From contig NBBA01000014.1 in NCBI GenBank assembly GCA_002794785.1, positions 186,001-250,000 of the forward strand: a DNA stretch of 64,000 nt, written 5' to 3'. Of this stretch, positions 10,446 to 20,980 are shown one piece after another. The DNA comes from Coniferiporia sulphurascens (Eukaryota > Basidiomycota > Agaricomycetes > Hymenochaetales > Hymenochaetaceae). Within the stretch, counting starts at the first letter, position 1; each line of letters opens with the position of its first letter. The position numbers and the translations under genes are program-made. The notes beneath the pieces were generated by a model that was given only the letters and a program-made list of their open reading frames with translations, ran no database searches and was not told the DNA's origin.

Positions 10446-12078
10446 TTAAACATGCATATAGTCGAGAAGTGCCTTTCTACGATACAACCCGGACCAGTAA
10501 AGCTCATTGTCATTAAGGTTATTTATTTGTTGAGCATGCCTTCGAGTATGATCGGCACTGGTCTCCTTGAAAAGGCCATTTTCATCTTGTCCAATGTAGT
10601 CTTCAATCTCCTCCGGGTCATCCTCAAAATCAATTAAGATGTTGTGAATCACAAGAATAGCCTCAATAGAAAAAAAAACCAATGTCAAGTCGGAGCTGAA
10701 CATGCAATGCAGCACAGGGAAGCGTCCCTTCAGCATGTCAAATGCATGCTCAATCTTGATATGGAGGCTCGACAACATGTAATTGAATTCACATCGATGG
10801 TGTACCTTGACAGGGTCATTTGTGAGATCACTCTCAGCAAATGGCCATATCATAAATTTCATAAGCGGATACCCTTCGAATTTTTGTTAGACAGAGTATA
10901 TGCGTGCAAAGTAAGATGAGATGAACCTTTATCTGTGAGAATGTATTCATCATCTGCAAAATACTTACTTTTATTAAGCCAAATGTCTGACTCACGGAAC
11001 ACAGTTGTGTCCTGAACATTCCCAGGCCACCCTAATTCGTACTCGATAAAGTGAGCTCGGTGGTCGCATACCCCTTGAAGGACAACCTGCAATTACAAAT
11101 ACAAGAGTGTTAGCAAAGTGGTGTAGCATATAATCAGAACTTAGCAGGACTTACAGCGTAAAACTTTTTTCTACACCAATATAATTCACCATCTACAAGC
11201 GGTTTATTTGCAAGGGGAATCAATGATCCGTCTACTATTCCAATGCACCCAGGGAATCCAAATTCAAGTGTTTCAGCCTTAATATTCATGTGACGCTGGC
11301 GATCGGGCCAAGACAAGTGTTGAGGACTATTAAATAAATATAACAAATGATATAAATATACAGATGGTCATATGAACACCCATCTTACTAAGTACACAAT
11401 AATGCAATGATAACACCATACGATAGGAGCTATGATAGTTATAGTATATGTAGCTCATGGTAGATGTATATAAGGAGAGCTGGTCTCTACTACGAAATAC
11501 ATCAGTTTACGCTGATAACCCCATTCTCTCTTACTATCACCACTGCACCTCATCATCTACCACAACATGTGTAGATTTTAAGAAGGACAAATCTGCTGGA
11601 ATGCGTGTACAACTCGCATACAATACAGGTACACAGTTCCCTCAGCGATCGACACTTCTTCGGCTGTCTTGACAGTGGGATCATGGCCAAAATGTAAGAG
11701 GAAGACGGCAAGTTGGTACCAGGGAGGCCGTTGCGGTTTTGGACCCGTTGAAACGAAGATAACGTCGTCTTTAATTAGCTCGTGTAAGTCGAAAAAACTG
11801 CTTCTTTTCATTCTTTTTTGAAGTTTAATATGTGAGGGACACGCAGAAAAATCTATTACGAACCTCATGAAGCACTTGAAACACCGTTCAGTCGATGTGA
11901 AAAGCAACTTCGACAAAAAATCGTCTGAGCAGACAGTGTCATATGGTCCTCACGAAGCTGGCTTCAGGGAATTATGGGCCACCCATGTGGCGAACAGTCC
12001 AACGATTTCTTCATCTGGATCTTCTGCACTGATTAAAATAAGTGCTCCGAGGTGCGCAAGGCTCGTCTGGTTCTCCAT
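10446..12078 (-). pseudogene. PIF/Harbinger DDE transposase, interrupted by a solo LTR
   Basis: The ATG is at 12078 and the stop at 10446. An N-terminal helix-turn-helix region (PPWYQLAVFLLHFG...EEVSIAEGTVYLY) is followed by the DDE_Tnp_4 core. The first Asp is in GCIGIVDGSLIPL (about 11230), the second in EYILTDKG (about 10940), and the Glu in IKIEHAFDMLKGRF (about 10725). The exon junctions I infer are FYA/VVLQGVCD and LTDKG/YPLMKFMIWPF. The second removes an apparent frameshift, because it is a short intron with a TCTAAC branch-like site. Two lesions are seen: a TGA at 11952-11950 that fits an Arg CGA, and the 256-bp LTR at 11328-11583, which together with its 5-bp duplication is a multiple of three and keeps the frame on both sides. 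Confidence 0.82.
11328..11583 (+). repeat. Solo LTR of the Copia family inside the Harbinger transposase
   Basis: 256 bp, beginning TATTAAAT and ending TTTTAAGA, flanked by the perfect 5-bp duplication AGGAC (11323-11327 and 11584-11588). It matches the Copia LTRs over its length. It keeps CG at some sites where both full-element LTRs have TG or CA (for example ATACGATAGG). Confidence 0.92.
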
Positions 12079-12246
12079 TCATATGTCTTAAAAAAAACTG
12101 AGACAGTTCGCTTATGGGCTTGTATGCGGGTGCTCACATAATTGACAATTACAGTAAATCAAGATCGACAAAGTTTCTATGTAAGCCTAATTATATTTCT
12201 TTCCAAACACAGACAAAAACCCTGACCGAAAGTTCCAACTCCGACT

Positions 12247-12292
12247 CTGCCATTCGTAACAAGAGCTCATGAGCTCTTGTTACGAATGGCAG
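12247..12292. repeat. Perfect 46-bp palindrome
   Basis: Bases 12247-12269 are the exact reverse complement of 12270-12292, with no loop (centre CTCATGAG). It lies about 170 bp beyond the transposase start codon and about 360 bp before the SNF2 gene. It may be two abutting terminal inverted repeats, or a transposon-end remnant. I found no second copy in the window. Confidence 0.75.
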
Positions 12293-12648
12293 CTTTTTCC
12301 TCTCAAAAAGGAAACTGCCAGATTCTCGGGTCAGATTCCAGTCCTCGATATCACATCAGCGCAACGGTAAGATGACTTGCCGTGCTCACAAGTCTTCGTT
12401 AACAAGTAATTGAGAAGGACTACTAGGTGCTCGATCGCGTTTCAAACGGTCACGTGGTGAGACACGCAGAGGGCTGCTCTAAAGCGGCGACACGCTTGGC
12501 ATCCGAGTCTTTCTGCTTCTCAACCACTTCAAGTTTGCTTGCTTCGGAGCCATACAACGTTGATACCATGGAAGATCTGTTAGTAAATCATGCACACGCT
12601 CGCCTGTGTTTATGCTGAACCTGACTCGTTGGTAATAGTCGAAAAAAG
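12293..12648. promoter_or_regulatory. Upstream region of the SNF2 gene
   Basis: No supported gene. It contains a CACGTG at 12451-12456. Short open frames on either strand show no recognisable product. Confidence 0.35.
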
Positions 12649-15600
12649 ATGGCGCTAACGGGTGCAATGGAGCTCTATACCGTCAAAGGCGGACAGCCTC
12701 GTAAAGCGCCCAAGGCCAGCTATTCTCCTCCAAGCCCCTCGGTAATCGTAGGTTGATCTCATATTTTTTGACCGAAACTATTTATCTATAACCATATTTT
12801 CAACAGACTATATCTTCTGCAGAGTCCAGTCCAGCAGTCGGTGTACACGAACGTTCTGTGATGTCTATAACTGAGAACAGACCTGTCAACGTAGTTGACC
12901 TGACCGAAGACATTGATAGCTCTGATAGTACGGGAGAGGCGCGGAACACGAAAGTTAAGCCGTCGAAGCACATAACGAGGCGACTGGTTTTGTCTGATGA
13001 TGAAGATGAAGATCCTTTCACGAAGCCCGGTCCGTAAGTCTCCTTAAAGCCGCATCGACCAGGTAATCAGGTAATCATGCCATGCCTCACTCTTTTCGCA
13101 TTTATAGCTCTCATCAAGCATCGGTCCTGAGACCGGCGACTGGAGCCTTTACAAAGCCTCCCTCTACTATCCCGACTCCAAGGAATCCACTTCCTCCACA
13201 CCACCCCATAGAAAGTAGTGCGCCCCTCTGGGAGACTTTCGATGAGCCTTCCGACGACAGTCTCTATGACCCTAAGAAGTCTGCTACCGAAGCCGAGCGT
13301 GACCTTCAGGAATTACTCTCTTCCACCATGAACGATGCATCTGGAGAAGTTGATATGCGACTTTCCATCGTAGACGGATTTCAAGATGGTATTAAACTTA
13401 TGCCACATCAGGTTTATGGACGGATATGGATGGCGGAGCGAGAGACCGGGAAGAAAAATGGCGGGATTCTCGCTGATGATATGGGGTACGGTTTAGAAAA
13501 AGGTGTTGGGTTTAAAAACTCGGTATCTGATGATTTTTACACGAGTTAGCTTAGGGAAGACTATACAAACGCTCACTCGGATAGTTGATGGCCGCCCACG
13601 CAAGACAGACAAAGACGCTGGATATGCCGCTTCCACTATGTATAAGCTCAATTTGTTTTGGCAAAGGAAAGAACTTATTCTTCCGATTTTCAGCGTCGTG
13701 TGTCCCGTCTCACTAGTGTCTCAATGGGCCAGTGAGATCAACAAAATGGCTGTCGGTTTGCGAGTGATTGAGCATCATGGTCCGACTCGAACGACGAGTG
13801 AGTACTTAACTTTGTAAACGATGCTACATGACGCGAACCCTTACTCTCTCAAAGGCCCCGAAGTTCTCAGGCGCGCGCATGTTGTGGTGAGTGACCGATC
13901 GTCCAAATAATGCCATTCCGCCAATTAACGAAGCACAGATAACATCGTATAGCGTACTCTCTTCGGAACACAGTGCTTATGAACAGAGGCAAATGAAGGG
14001 GACAGCTTCAAATCTCAAGTCTAAGTCAAACAGCCGGTCTTCTGAAGATGACGAAGATAGCAGTGATGAAGACGGGTACGGCCGTACACTTAAAAGGAAA
14101 GTTGGAAAATCGAAAAAAGTTATGGATGCTTTGTTCCACCTGAAGTGGTGGCGCATTGTACTTGGTAAACATATACTGATCCGCGTTTGCGGTATTATCG
14201 CTCATCTCATAATCTATTCATTGTACAGACGAGGCGCACAATATCAAGAATAGGAAGACGAAAGCAGCTCTAGCGTGTTGTGCCTTAGAAGGTAAGTACC
14301 GCTGGGTGTTGACGGGAACGCCAATGTCGGTACTTCTCCTTCTGCCATACTGTCCACGCCTAACGGCAAACAGGCAGAATAATGTGGAAGAGTTATATTC
14401 CCTTCTGAAATTTTTGCGGATTCGTCCGTTGAATGATTGGGAGGTCTTCAACAATCAAATTAACAAGCCGGTCAAATCCGGTAAATCTGTAAGAGCTATG
14501 AAACGACTTCAGGTCGGTTTATACTCTCCGTGTTCCCGAACTAGCGCTCATCGTGAAGGATGCAGGTGGTTCTAAAGGTGGTTATGCTGCGGCGTAAGAA
14601 GGACACAGAACTCAACGGCAAGCCTCTAATCGAACTGCCGGAACGCGTCGTCAATATAGTTCCATGCTTATTTGACACTGATGAGCGGGAGTTCTACGAG
14701 TCAATAGAAAGCAAAGTAGAACTTACACTAAATAAGTTCCGTCAAAATGGCGATGTTGCCAGAAATTATACGTCTATGTTGGTGCTTCTGCTACGTCTCC
14801 GACAAGGTGAGATTTGGTCAATAAATGTGGCATGTCACCATATGTAATCTATTCACTTAACATCCTAGCATGCAATCACCCGTCGCTCCTGTCCAAAGAC
14901 TTTGCACTGGACAAAGAGGCTGTAAATCCGCGAGCCGCGAAAGATGGCGGTGACTTAGACGATGCAGACGATCTGGCCGACCTTTTTGGACAAATGGGAG
15001 TGTCTTCTGGGCGAATGTGCCTAATGTGCCAATTGGTGTAAGCTACTTTCGTCCATTGGATGCAAAGCCGGCTAACTCTGGCTAGCCTTACGCCATCAAA
15101 CACAAGGGATTTGGATGAATCGCGGTATTGTCTAGACTGTGAGGTGCTTGCAAATAAATCCCGTCGCAAGTCCTCCGTTCCGACTGCGGGTGCGCTTCCT
15201 CCGGATTCTGCAAAAATAAGAAAAGTTCTCCAGATCTTGCAAGACGTGCGTGATCGGTCGGATGACGAGGAAAAGACGATCATTTTCTCGCAATTCACCT
15301 CCATGTTGGACTTAATTCAGCCATTTCTCCGAGATGCGGGTTTCAAGTATGTCAGATGTAAGCTCAATCTAAAACTAGCCGATAGTAGTCTCCCTATTTT
15401 GGTGTCTTGCTTATATGGGAGCCAGATGACGGATCTATGCGCAAAAACCAAAGGGAGGAAAGCTTAGAAAAGATTCGCAACGATAAATCAATCAAGCTCA
15501 TTCTTATATCGTTCAAGGCAGGAAGCACAGGTAACCTCAATGTTCTCTAAGCATGGTCCCCGTTCACGCCGTCTCCCCAGGCTTAAACCTGACAGCGTGC

Positions 15601-15944
15601 AACAATGTGATACTGATTGATATGTGGTGGAATCCTGCACTCGAGGTGAGAACAACGCAGGATAGGTTATTGATTAGCTTGTGCTAATCACCCTATTCGT
15701 AAAGGATCAGGCCTTTGATCGAGCCCATCGATACGGGCAGACCCGCAGGGTCAATATCTATAAATTGACAATTGAGCAGACGGTTGAAGAACGCATACTC
15801 GCTCTGCAGGACAAGAAGCGTGAACTTGCCGCCGCTGCGCTTAGCGGCGACAAGCTGAAAAACTCACGGCTTGGTCTTGAGGACCTCATGGCACTTTTCA
15901 GGCCTGGTGGGCGAGATGATGATGATGGTGATGACGATGGGTGA
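12649..15944 (+). CDS. SNF2-family DNA translocase, Uls1/Rad5-like class
   Basis: Multi-exon gene with short introns. Exon 1 starts MALTGAMELY at 12649; exon 2 (12807-13033) contains the acidic SUMO-interaction-like motif VVDLTEDIDSSDS. Helicase motifs follow in order: GGILADDMG/LGKT (Walker A, split by an intron at 13486), CPVSLVSQW, VITSYSV, DEAH at about 14228, VLTGTPM, ELYSLLKFL, MLRRKKD, ACNHPSLL, IIFSQFTSMLDLI, LISFKAGSTGLNLT, DMWWNP and DRAHRYGQ. Between the lobes, where Rad5/Uls1 relatives carry a RING, there is only CLMCQ...YCLDC, a four-Cys ribbon-like pair. Relatives use ATP to move on DNA and strip SUMO-modified proteins or remodel forks. The exact orthologue is uncertain; the SNF2 ATPase assignment is firm. 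Confidence 0.88.
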
Positions 15945-17133
15945 GGAACTTGACGACCATCAGTTCTTGAAATTTGCTATGTGTGTTGGTACTCGTACTA
16001 AATGAGATACGTACCGTACCCTGATCAGTCAGGTTTATTCGTTAAGCATTCATGACACGCATCAATCTGATTGATGCAAGGCATGTCGGGATAGGGTGAG
16101 CTATCGACTCAACTAGCTCCCCCAAGGGGATCGCCTTCGAAAAGCAGTAATATATCACTGGTTATGGTCTTCGGACCTCGGGGATACATATAGTAGTTCG
16201 GGGGCGAAGCCCTCCAGTTATCCGGTTTGGGGCTCTGAAAAAGCCAGCTTAGTCAGCGGTAGCTTGAGGCTGTCCCCCCCCCCCCCCCTCAACTAGGATA
16301 GGATTAAGCTAATGTAACATAGCTTCACCTCTCCACTCCCCACATACTTCGACATATTCTGGTTAGGGGCTGCCAAAAAGAAAGCTTAGTCAGCGCAAGC
16401 TTGTGGCTGTGTTTCCCCCTGTGTGAGAACATCCTCCCATCCCTTAAAAAAGACCATTCTCTGCTCACTTACACTGAGTAAATACACTCAGCTCTTGTGG
16501 CACAGCATTACGCCCTACCCCTCTAAGTGGGCCCCCCGCGTACATAAACAAAGTATATCATATTATTATTACATCTCGCCAGTTTCGCCAACCCCCAAAT
16601 TCCACTTCAAGTTTAGTTTCGCAACGCCGGCAAAATACGTGGCGAAACTGATGAGTTTTGCCAACAACAATAACACTGCCCCGAGGATCATGATTTCTTG
16701 TCCAACTAGGATTTAAACAAGGTGTTTTGTCTGCTTATATAACAATCCGTGATATCCTAATGGGCCTTATGCGCAGATCCCAAAATCTTCGTCTAATATT
16801 TACATATGTCCGAGTCACCATCGTAGAGTCGTAGACCGCAGAATGGGATCAACGTAGTGAGCTAATTTTTCGCTTCTCTCTGAGGTCCTGTGGCTGACCT
16901 TCAAATGTTTGGTTTGATGTGGGCCGGTAGGAGGGTCATTATTCGGTTCTAAATAATGGCCACGTGCAGTTTGAAGTTACGACCGAATGGGTCAATCCTT
17001 CGTATCCCCGTAGAGACATCACATACCCCCACTTGGGGCTAATAGTGCCTGCGGAAATAGCTATTCGCCTCCGGTGGAATATAAGGAGCGCAACGTCGGT
17101 ACCCGCAGCGTCTGCACTTGCGTACTAACCATC
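15945..17133. other. Intergenic, with degenerate repeats, no gene seen
   Basis: No coding signal. It holds a run of about 14 C at 16275, a degenerate direct repeat (see 16225-16420), and an inverted pair CGCCAGTTTCGCC / GGCGAAACTG around 16577-16650. A CACGTG lies at 16961-16966 in the likely promoter of the GDP-fucose synthase gene. The right end contains that gene's 5' leader. Confidence 0.4.
16225..16420. repeat. Degenerate direct repeat pair
   Basis: The pattern GGGGCT..(AAAAAG)..AGCTTAGTCAGCG..AGCTTG.GGCTGT followed by a C run occurs at about 16228-16290 and again at about 16366-16418. It probably derives from an old transposon end; no element could be assembled. Confidence 0.4.
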
Positions 17134-18717
17134 ATGTCCAAGATCATCCTCGTTACCGGGGGAAATGGACTCGTCGGAGAAGCTTTGAAGTTTGTCATTA
17201 ATGATTTCAGTGGAGATCCGAAGTTCTGCTCTATTCCGGGCGAGACCTGGCACTTCATCAGCTCGAAAGACGGGGATTTAAGGTAGAGAAAGTGTTATCC
17301 TCCACTATGAACCAGACTGCTGCAGATGCTAACGAAAGCCCAGAGATTTGGATGCAACCAAGAAAATATTTCAGAAGTACAAGCCCACGCATATTATACA
17401 CCTGGCCGCCGTGGGTTAGTGCATAACCTTCTGCGACGATCTAGTTTGCGTTTAAAGCCCTTTGACCTTTGTCAGTTGGCGGATTGTTCAAGAACATGAC
17501 ACACAATGTAAGCAATATAGGAACTCTTTATCCTCACGGCTTTGACGAATGCAATCATATCTAGCTGTCTTTCCTCCGGGATAACATGCTAATAAACCAT
17601 AATGTTCTTCATTGCGCCCACCTGTACCAAACCGGAAAAGTCATATCATGCCTATCTACGTGTGTTTTCGCCGATGAAAAGGTCGTAAAGGATATTTATC
17701 CGCTTACGGAATTAAAAGTACACCTCGGCCCTCCGCATCCAAGCAACTTTGGGTATGCCTATTCCAAGCGACTTATTGACATTCAAAACCGGTACATTCA
17801 ACAGTCCAATGCTCGATGGACATCCCGCTAAAGATGCCATTCAATCTATTTTCAGAGCGTACAAACAGGAATTTGGCTGTGGGTTCACTTCTGCAATTCC
17901 GACCAATGTCTTTGGACAATTCGACAACTTGTACGTGATATATATTATGATGTTTTCTTACGATCCTTGAACCAATTGTTTACTATCTAGCGATCTGCAG
18001 GACTCACACGTCATTCCTGGTTTAATCCATAAGTGCTATCTTGCTGAAAGTGTGACCTATCCTGATTTTGCAACGTCTCCCAACTAATTGTCAATTGAAT
18101 AACGACACAGAGAATTCCACTGTTTTCCATCCGTCAGGAAGTGGAAAGCCCTTACGCCAGTTCATATACTCTCGTGACCTTGCAAAATTGATGGTATGGA
18201 TGTTGAGAAATTATGATGATGTAGATCCTCTCATCTTGTCTGGTAAGGCAAAGGCCCTCGTAGCGAATCATACTAAACACCCTTACGTTTCCTATTTCAG
18301 TACCAGAGGAACAGGAAATAAGTATCGAATTTGTTGTGAATAGTGTTGTGCTTGCTTTGGAGCGCACAAGAGAGAGGCAGCGCACCCGAGATCCTTCGCT
18401 TCGTCCATTTACAGTTAAGATCGAGGTGCGTGTACCTGATTATATTTGTTCTCAACAAATAAACGATTCGACGACAGTGGCGACGTGAAGCGGCCGATGG
18501 CCAGTTCCGCAAACCCGCGTCAAATGCAAAGCTTGTGGATCTACTTGAAAAGTCGGGCATACATTTTCAATTTACGCCGTTCGTCCAAGGTCTGTAAGAG
18601 TTCCTTGTGTCCCGTTCCGCACCTGACGAAGATACGCTAGCCCTACAGGAAACTGTTGATTGGTTCGTCGAGAACTACAAGTCGGGTGCCCGCGTTGGTA
18701 GCTCCGACTCTGTTTAG
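17134..18717 (+). CDS. GMER: GDP-L-fucose synthase (GDP-4-keto-6-deoxymannose 3,5-epimerase/4-reductase)
   Basis: An NADPH-dependent short-chain dehydrogenase that makes GDP-L-fucose from GDP-4-keto-6-deoxy-D-mannose in the cytosol. The start MSKIILVTGGNGLVGEA carries the Rossmann GxxGxxG motif. SSKDGDLR, PTHIIHLAAV, VGGLFKN, VISCLSTCVF, then SNFGYAYSKR with the catalytic Tyr and Lys (YxxxK), IPTNVFGQFDN, HVIPGLIHK, LRQFIYSRDLA and WFVENY follow in family order. Several introns are clear, for example GTACATTC...TTTTCAG between DIQNR and AYKQEF. The stop is TAG at 18715. The preceding enzyme of the pathway lies about 5 kb downstream on the other strand. Identification is strong. Confidence 0.93.
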
Positions 18718-19627
18718 ATATAGCATGTCCGTTTATACATTTTTATTTATGATTTTGCGTAGTCTGTCTAACGCACATAGGAGCATGAAGTAGTACGACC
18801 GCGTCTTCTGAATCATATTCGCTTCAAGTTAGATATGTTTTCACCCATTCTCAAAAACGAGTTGAGCCAGGGGTTGTTCCGGTGTGTCTCGGCTCGTTAG
18901 AATGGCCCCTTATCCTCAATTGGCTCAAACGCGAATTTCAAGTTCGTTGTGTTCTACGGTACTTCTACCCTGGTCCATCCTCAGGCTTCCCTTCATTACC
19001 AGTGTTTTATCTATGATAGAATCCGAACATACATCCGAAACATTCAGACACAGGTTATGTGGAGTGGGGTAGGGCTCTCATATCTCAGCTTGTTACACTC
19101 TCACTAGTAAACCAACGCAGCACCCCGCAGATTTATATATACATTGTGAGTTGGTTTTCTATAATCAAAACTCTACGGATTATGAATGAAACATGGCTTA
19201 AGTGCTCTTCTACAGCTTTACACTGTCCCTTTTGTTGGGAATATTGATGCTTTCGACCGTGCAAGTAAAAATGCCGGTGTCGATGTGATTACCCGCAGCA
19301 GTTCGCCAGATGATCGGAACTTGTGGACGTATCTTTAATCCCGCATTCCGCCCCCCCCCAAATGGGTCGCGTCGACTTAGCGACTGGCTGAAAGTAGTCA
19401 CACTGTATCGTCATGGGTATCATTTAGGTATTTCCTATCAAGAAAGACCCTGGGACATTATACCGTAGCTCAGCGGTATCTACGAGAGAGAATCCACTTT
19501 AAGCTCTGAACTAACCCGATGATTGGACAGTCGGCATTATCAATCGCTACGAATAGCTCACTTTGCATAAATTCGACGGCCCTGGCAGCAATGACTGCAC
19601 GATGCCTGGCTTTGCATTAATACCAGT
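18718..19627. other. Intergenic, no gene seen
   Basis: Contains the 3' regions of two convergent genes. There is a C9 run near 19350 and only short open frames without recognisable motifs. A tRNA-like string near 19465 was examined and rejected. Confidence 0.4.
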
Positions 19628-20980
19628 CTATTGGTCTCCTGTTGTGTGTTTGTTCTTTCTGCGCTTTCCAGTACTTTTCGAGTAGGATAAGTTCTCATTA
19701 TATCGAGAGCGTATATGACACTTGATGTTTGATGGAAATTCTCTCCTCGCCCTACCCTCTCCGAGATTGAGCTGGTAAGGTGAGCCTCTTCCTGGATGCC
19801 AAAATGCCTTATGCTTTTGGAGGACGTCATTAACCATTCGCTGTACAAAAGGGGTCGCGTCGACGAAGGTTTTGAGGGGAGAGAAATAAACGTACCTTAA
19901 CCCCCTCAAAATCCGCATACTGTCCTGCGTAAAGATCGCTGACCCTTTTGGCGATTTCTGGAACCGTTCTATTCTCTTGTCCCTCTATTGAAAGGAAGGC
20001 CTTAACTACCTTCGCAAATCTACTGTTGTCGTGTGTAAGGTCTTGAATAGTAAGTGGCTTTGAGTTACGTTTATCTGCACGAGACTTTCTTATTATTGAC
20101 GGGGTGGCAACACATTGGTCTTGTTGTTTGCGATGGTCACCAGAGACGTCCTCGACCTCGTTGCTACAAAGCGGCATAAGAGGGAGCCCATTATGCTCAG
20201 TAAATATTGGCTGAGCAGTGTGCATTGTTTGGGGTAAAACTGAATGGAGAGGGTCCAGCGGAGATGATGGCATCACCGCAGAGTCATATGAAAATGGCGA
20301 AGTTGGTGCAAATGTCGGCAAAAGTGGGAAGGGATCTGAAGGCTGTTGATCGAAATATTGGACCTGGTTTAATAAATTGCCAACATCGGAAAATGATGAT
20401 GAAAGGTTGAATTCTGGGCAAGACAGTCCATATTCTGTGCCTGTGGTCAGCCGTACATTTGCATGCGTGGGGACAGTTGATTGCCACGCGCCGAGTTCAT
20501 TTACACCACACAATTGACTTGGGGGATCCTCCCAATTGACAAAACTGAAAGGGAGAAACTCTGGAGGACATAGTGTACTCGGGACATAATCGGGCCCTGC
20601 CCACGAGGAAGAACCTTGTTCGATATAAGAGCCAACAGTGAAATCCTGGGTGGCATCAAAATAGTTAGAAGAGGATGGTAAATTCCCAGGGAGCAGGTAG
20701 TCCTGTGATACGGAATCCTCGAGTAAAAAAGGTTCGTGTAAATATGGAAGATAATGTCGATCATCTGTGGAACACTGAGTGTTCACGAGCAACTGTTGAT
20801 ATTCAAGATTATTCTGAAAAGTATCGTATTCTTGCTGTATCTGTCAATATTGTTGAAACCAGACCTCGATGTTAATTCTAATGATCGAACTCGCTCACCA
20901 TGTCAACAATGTCCGCGACAGCATGAGCGGGATCTTCCAAGGATGGGGAGCCTCCGTTCGGAGTGAATTGGTTGGACATC
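19628..20980 (-). CDS. Unrecognised protein with a possible C-terminal winged-helix region
   Basis: Three exons inferred. Exon 1 starts MSNQFTPNGG at 20980 and ends ...DIVDM before GTGAGC. Exon 2 is long and low-complexity (Pro, Ser, Gln, aromatic-rich, like an activation region). It ends in FAKVVKAFLSIEGQENRTV, then PEIAKRVSDLYAGQYADFEGVK before GTACGT. Exon 3 continues RMVNDVLQKHKAFWHPG...YQLNLGE and ends ...KHTTGDQ at 19628. The helix-helix-helix then W...L pattern over about 75 residues resembles winged-helix or forkhead folds (inference). A basic segment (KSRADKRN) precedes it. It lies between the two GDP-fucose genes, but no functional link is shown. It could be a transcription factor. 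Confidence 0.6.

Larger units (their letters stand above)
1631..12078. mobile_element. PIF/Harbinger DNA transposon with Myb-like gene and DDE transposase, interrupted by LTR elements
   Basis: PIF/Harbinger elements typically encode two proteins, a DDE transposase and a Myb/SANT-like DNA-binding protein, and both are here in convergent orientation: the Myb-like gene on + (1631-10407, split) and the transposase on - (12078-10446). The coordinates cover the coding part only. Terminal inverted repeats and the 3-bp target duplication usual for the superfamily were not identified. A Copia element lies inside the Myb gene and a solo LTR inside the transposase gene. With those removed, both reading frames continue, apart from single CGA-to-TGA type stops. 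Confidence 0.8.

Noticed and set aside
10834..11092. Frameshift in the Harbinger transposase between the second Asp and the Glu
   Set aside because: A short intron (GTTCAT to TTCGAAG) joins LTDKG to YPLMKFMIW in phase, matching the family, so no frameshift is needed.
12112..12136. GGGCTTGTATGCGGGTGCTC after TTA as a Harbinger terminal repeat
   Set aside because: The orientation is wrong for a right end and no inverted partner was found on the left side.
19455..19530. tRNA-like string (TAGCTCAGCGGTATC)
   Set aside because: It resembles a D-arm, but I see no matching anticodon arm, T-arm (GTTCRA) or acceptor pairing.
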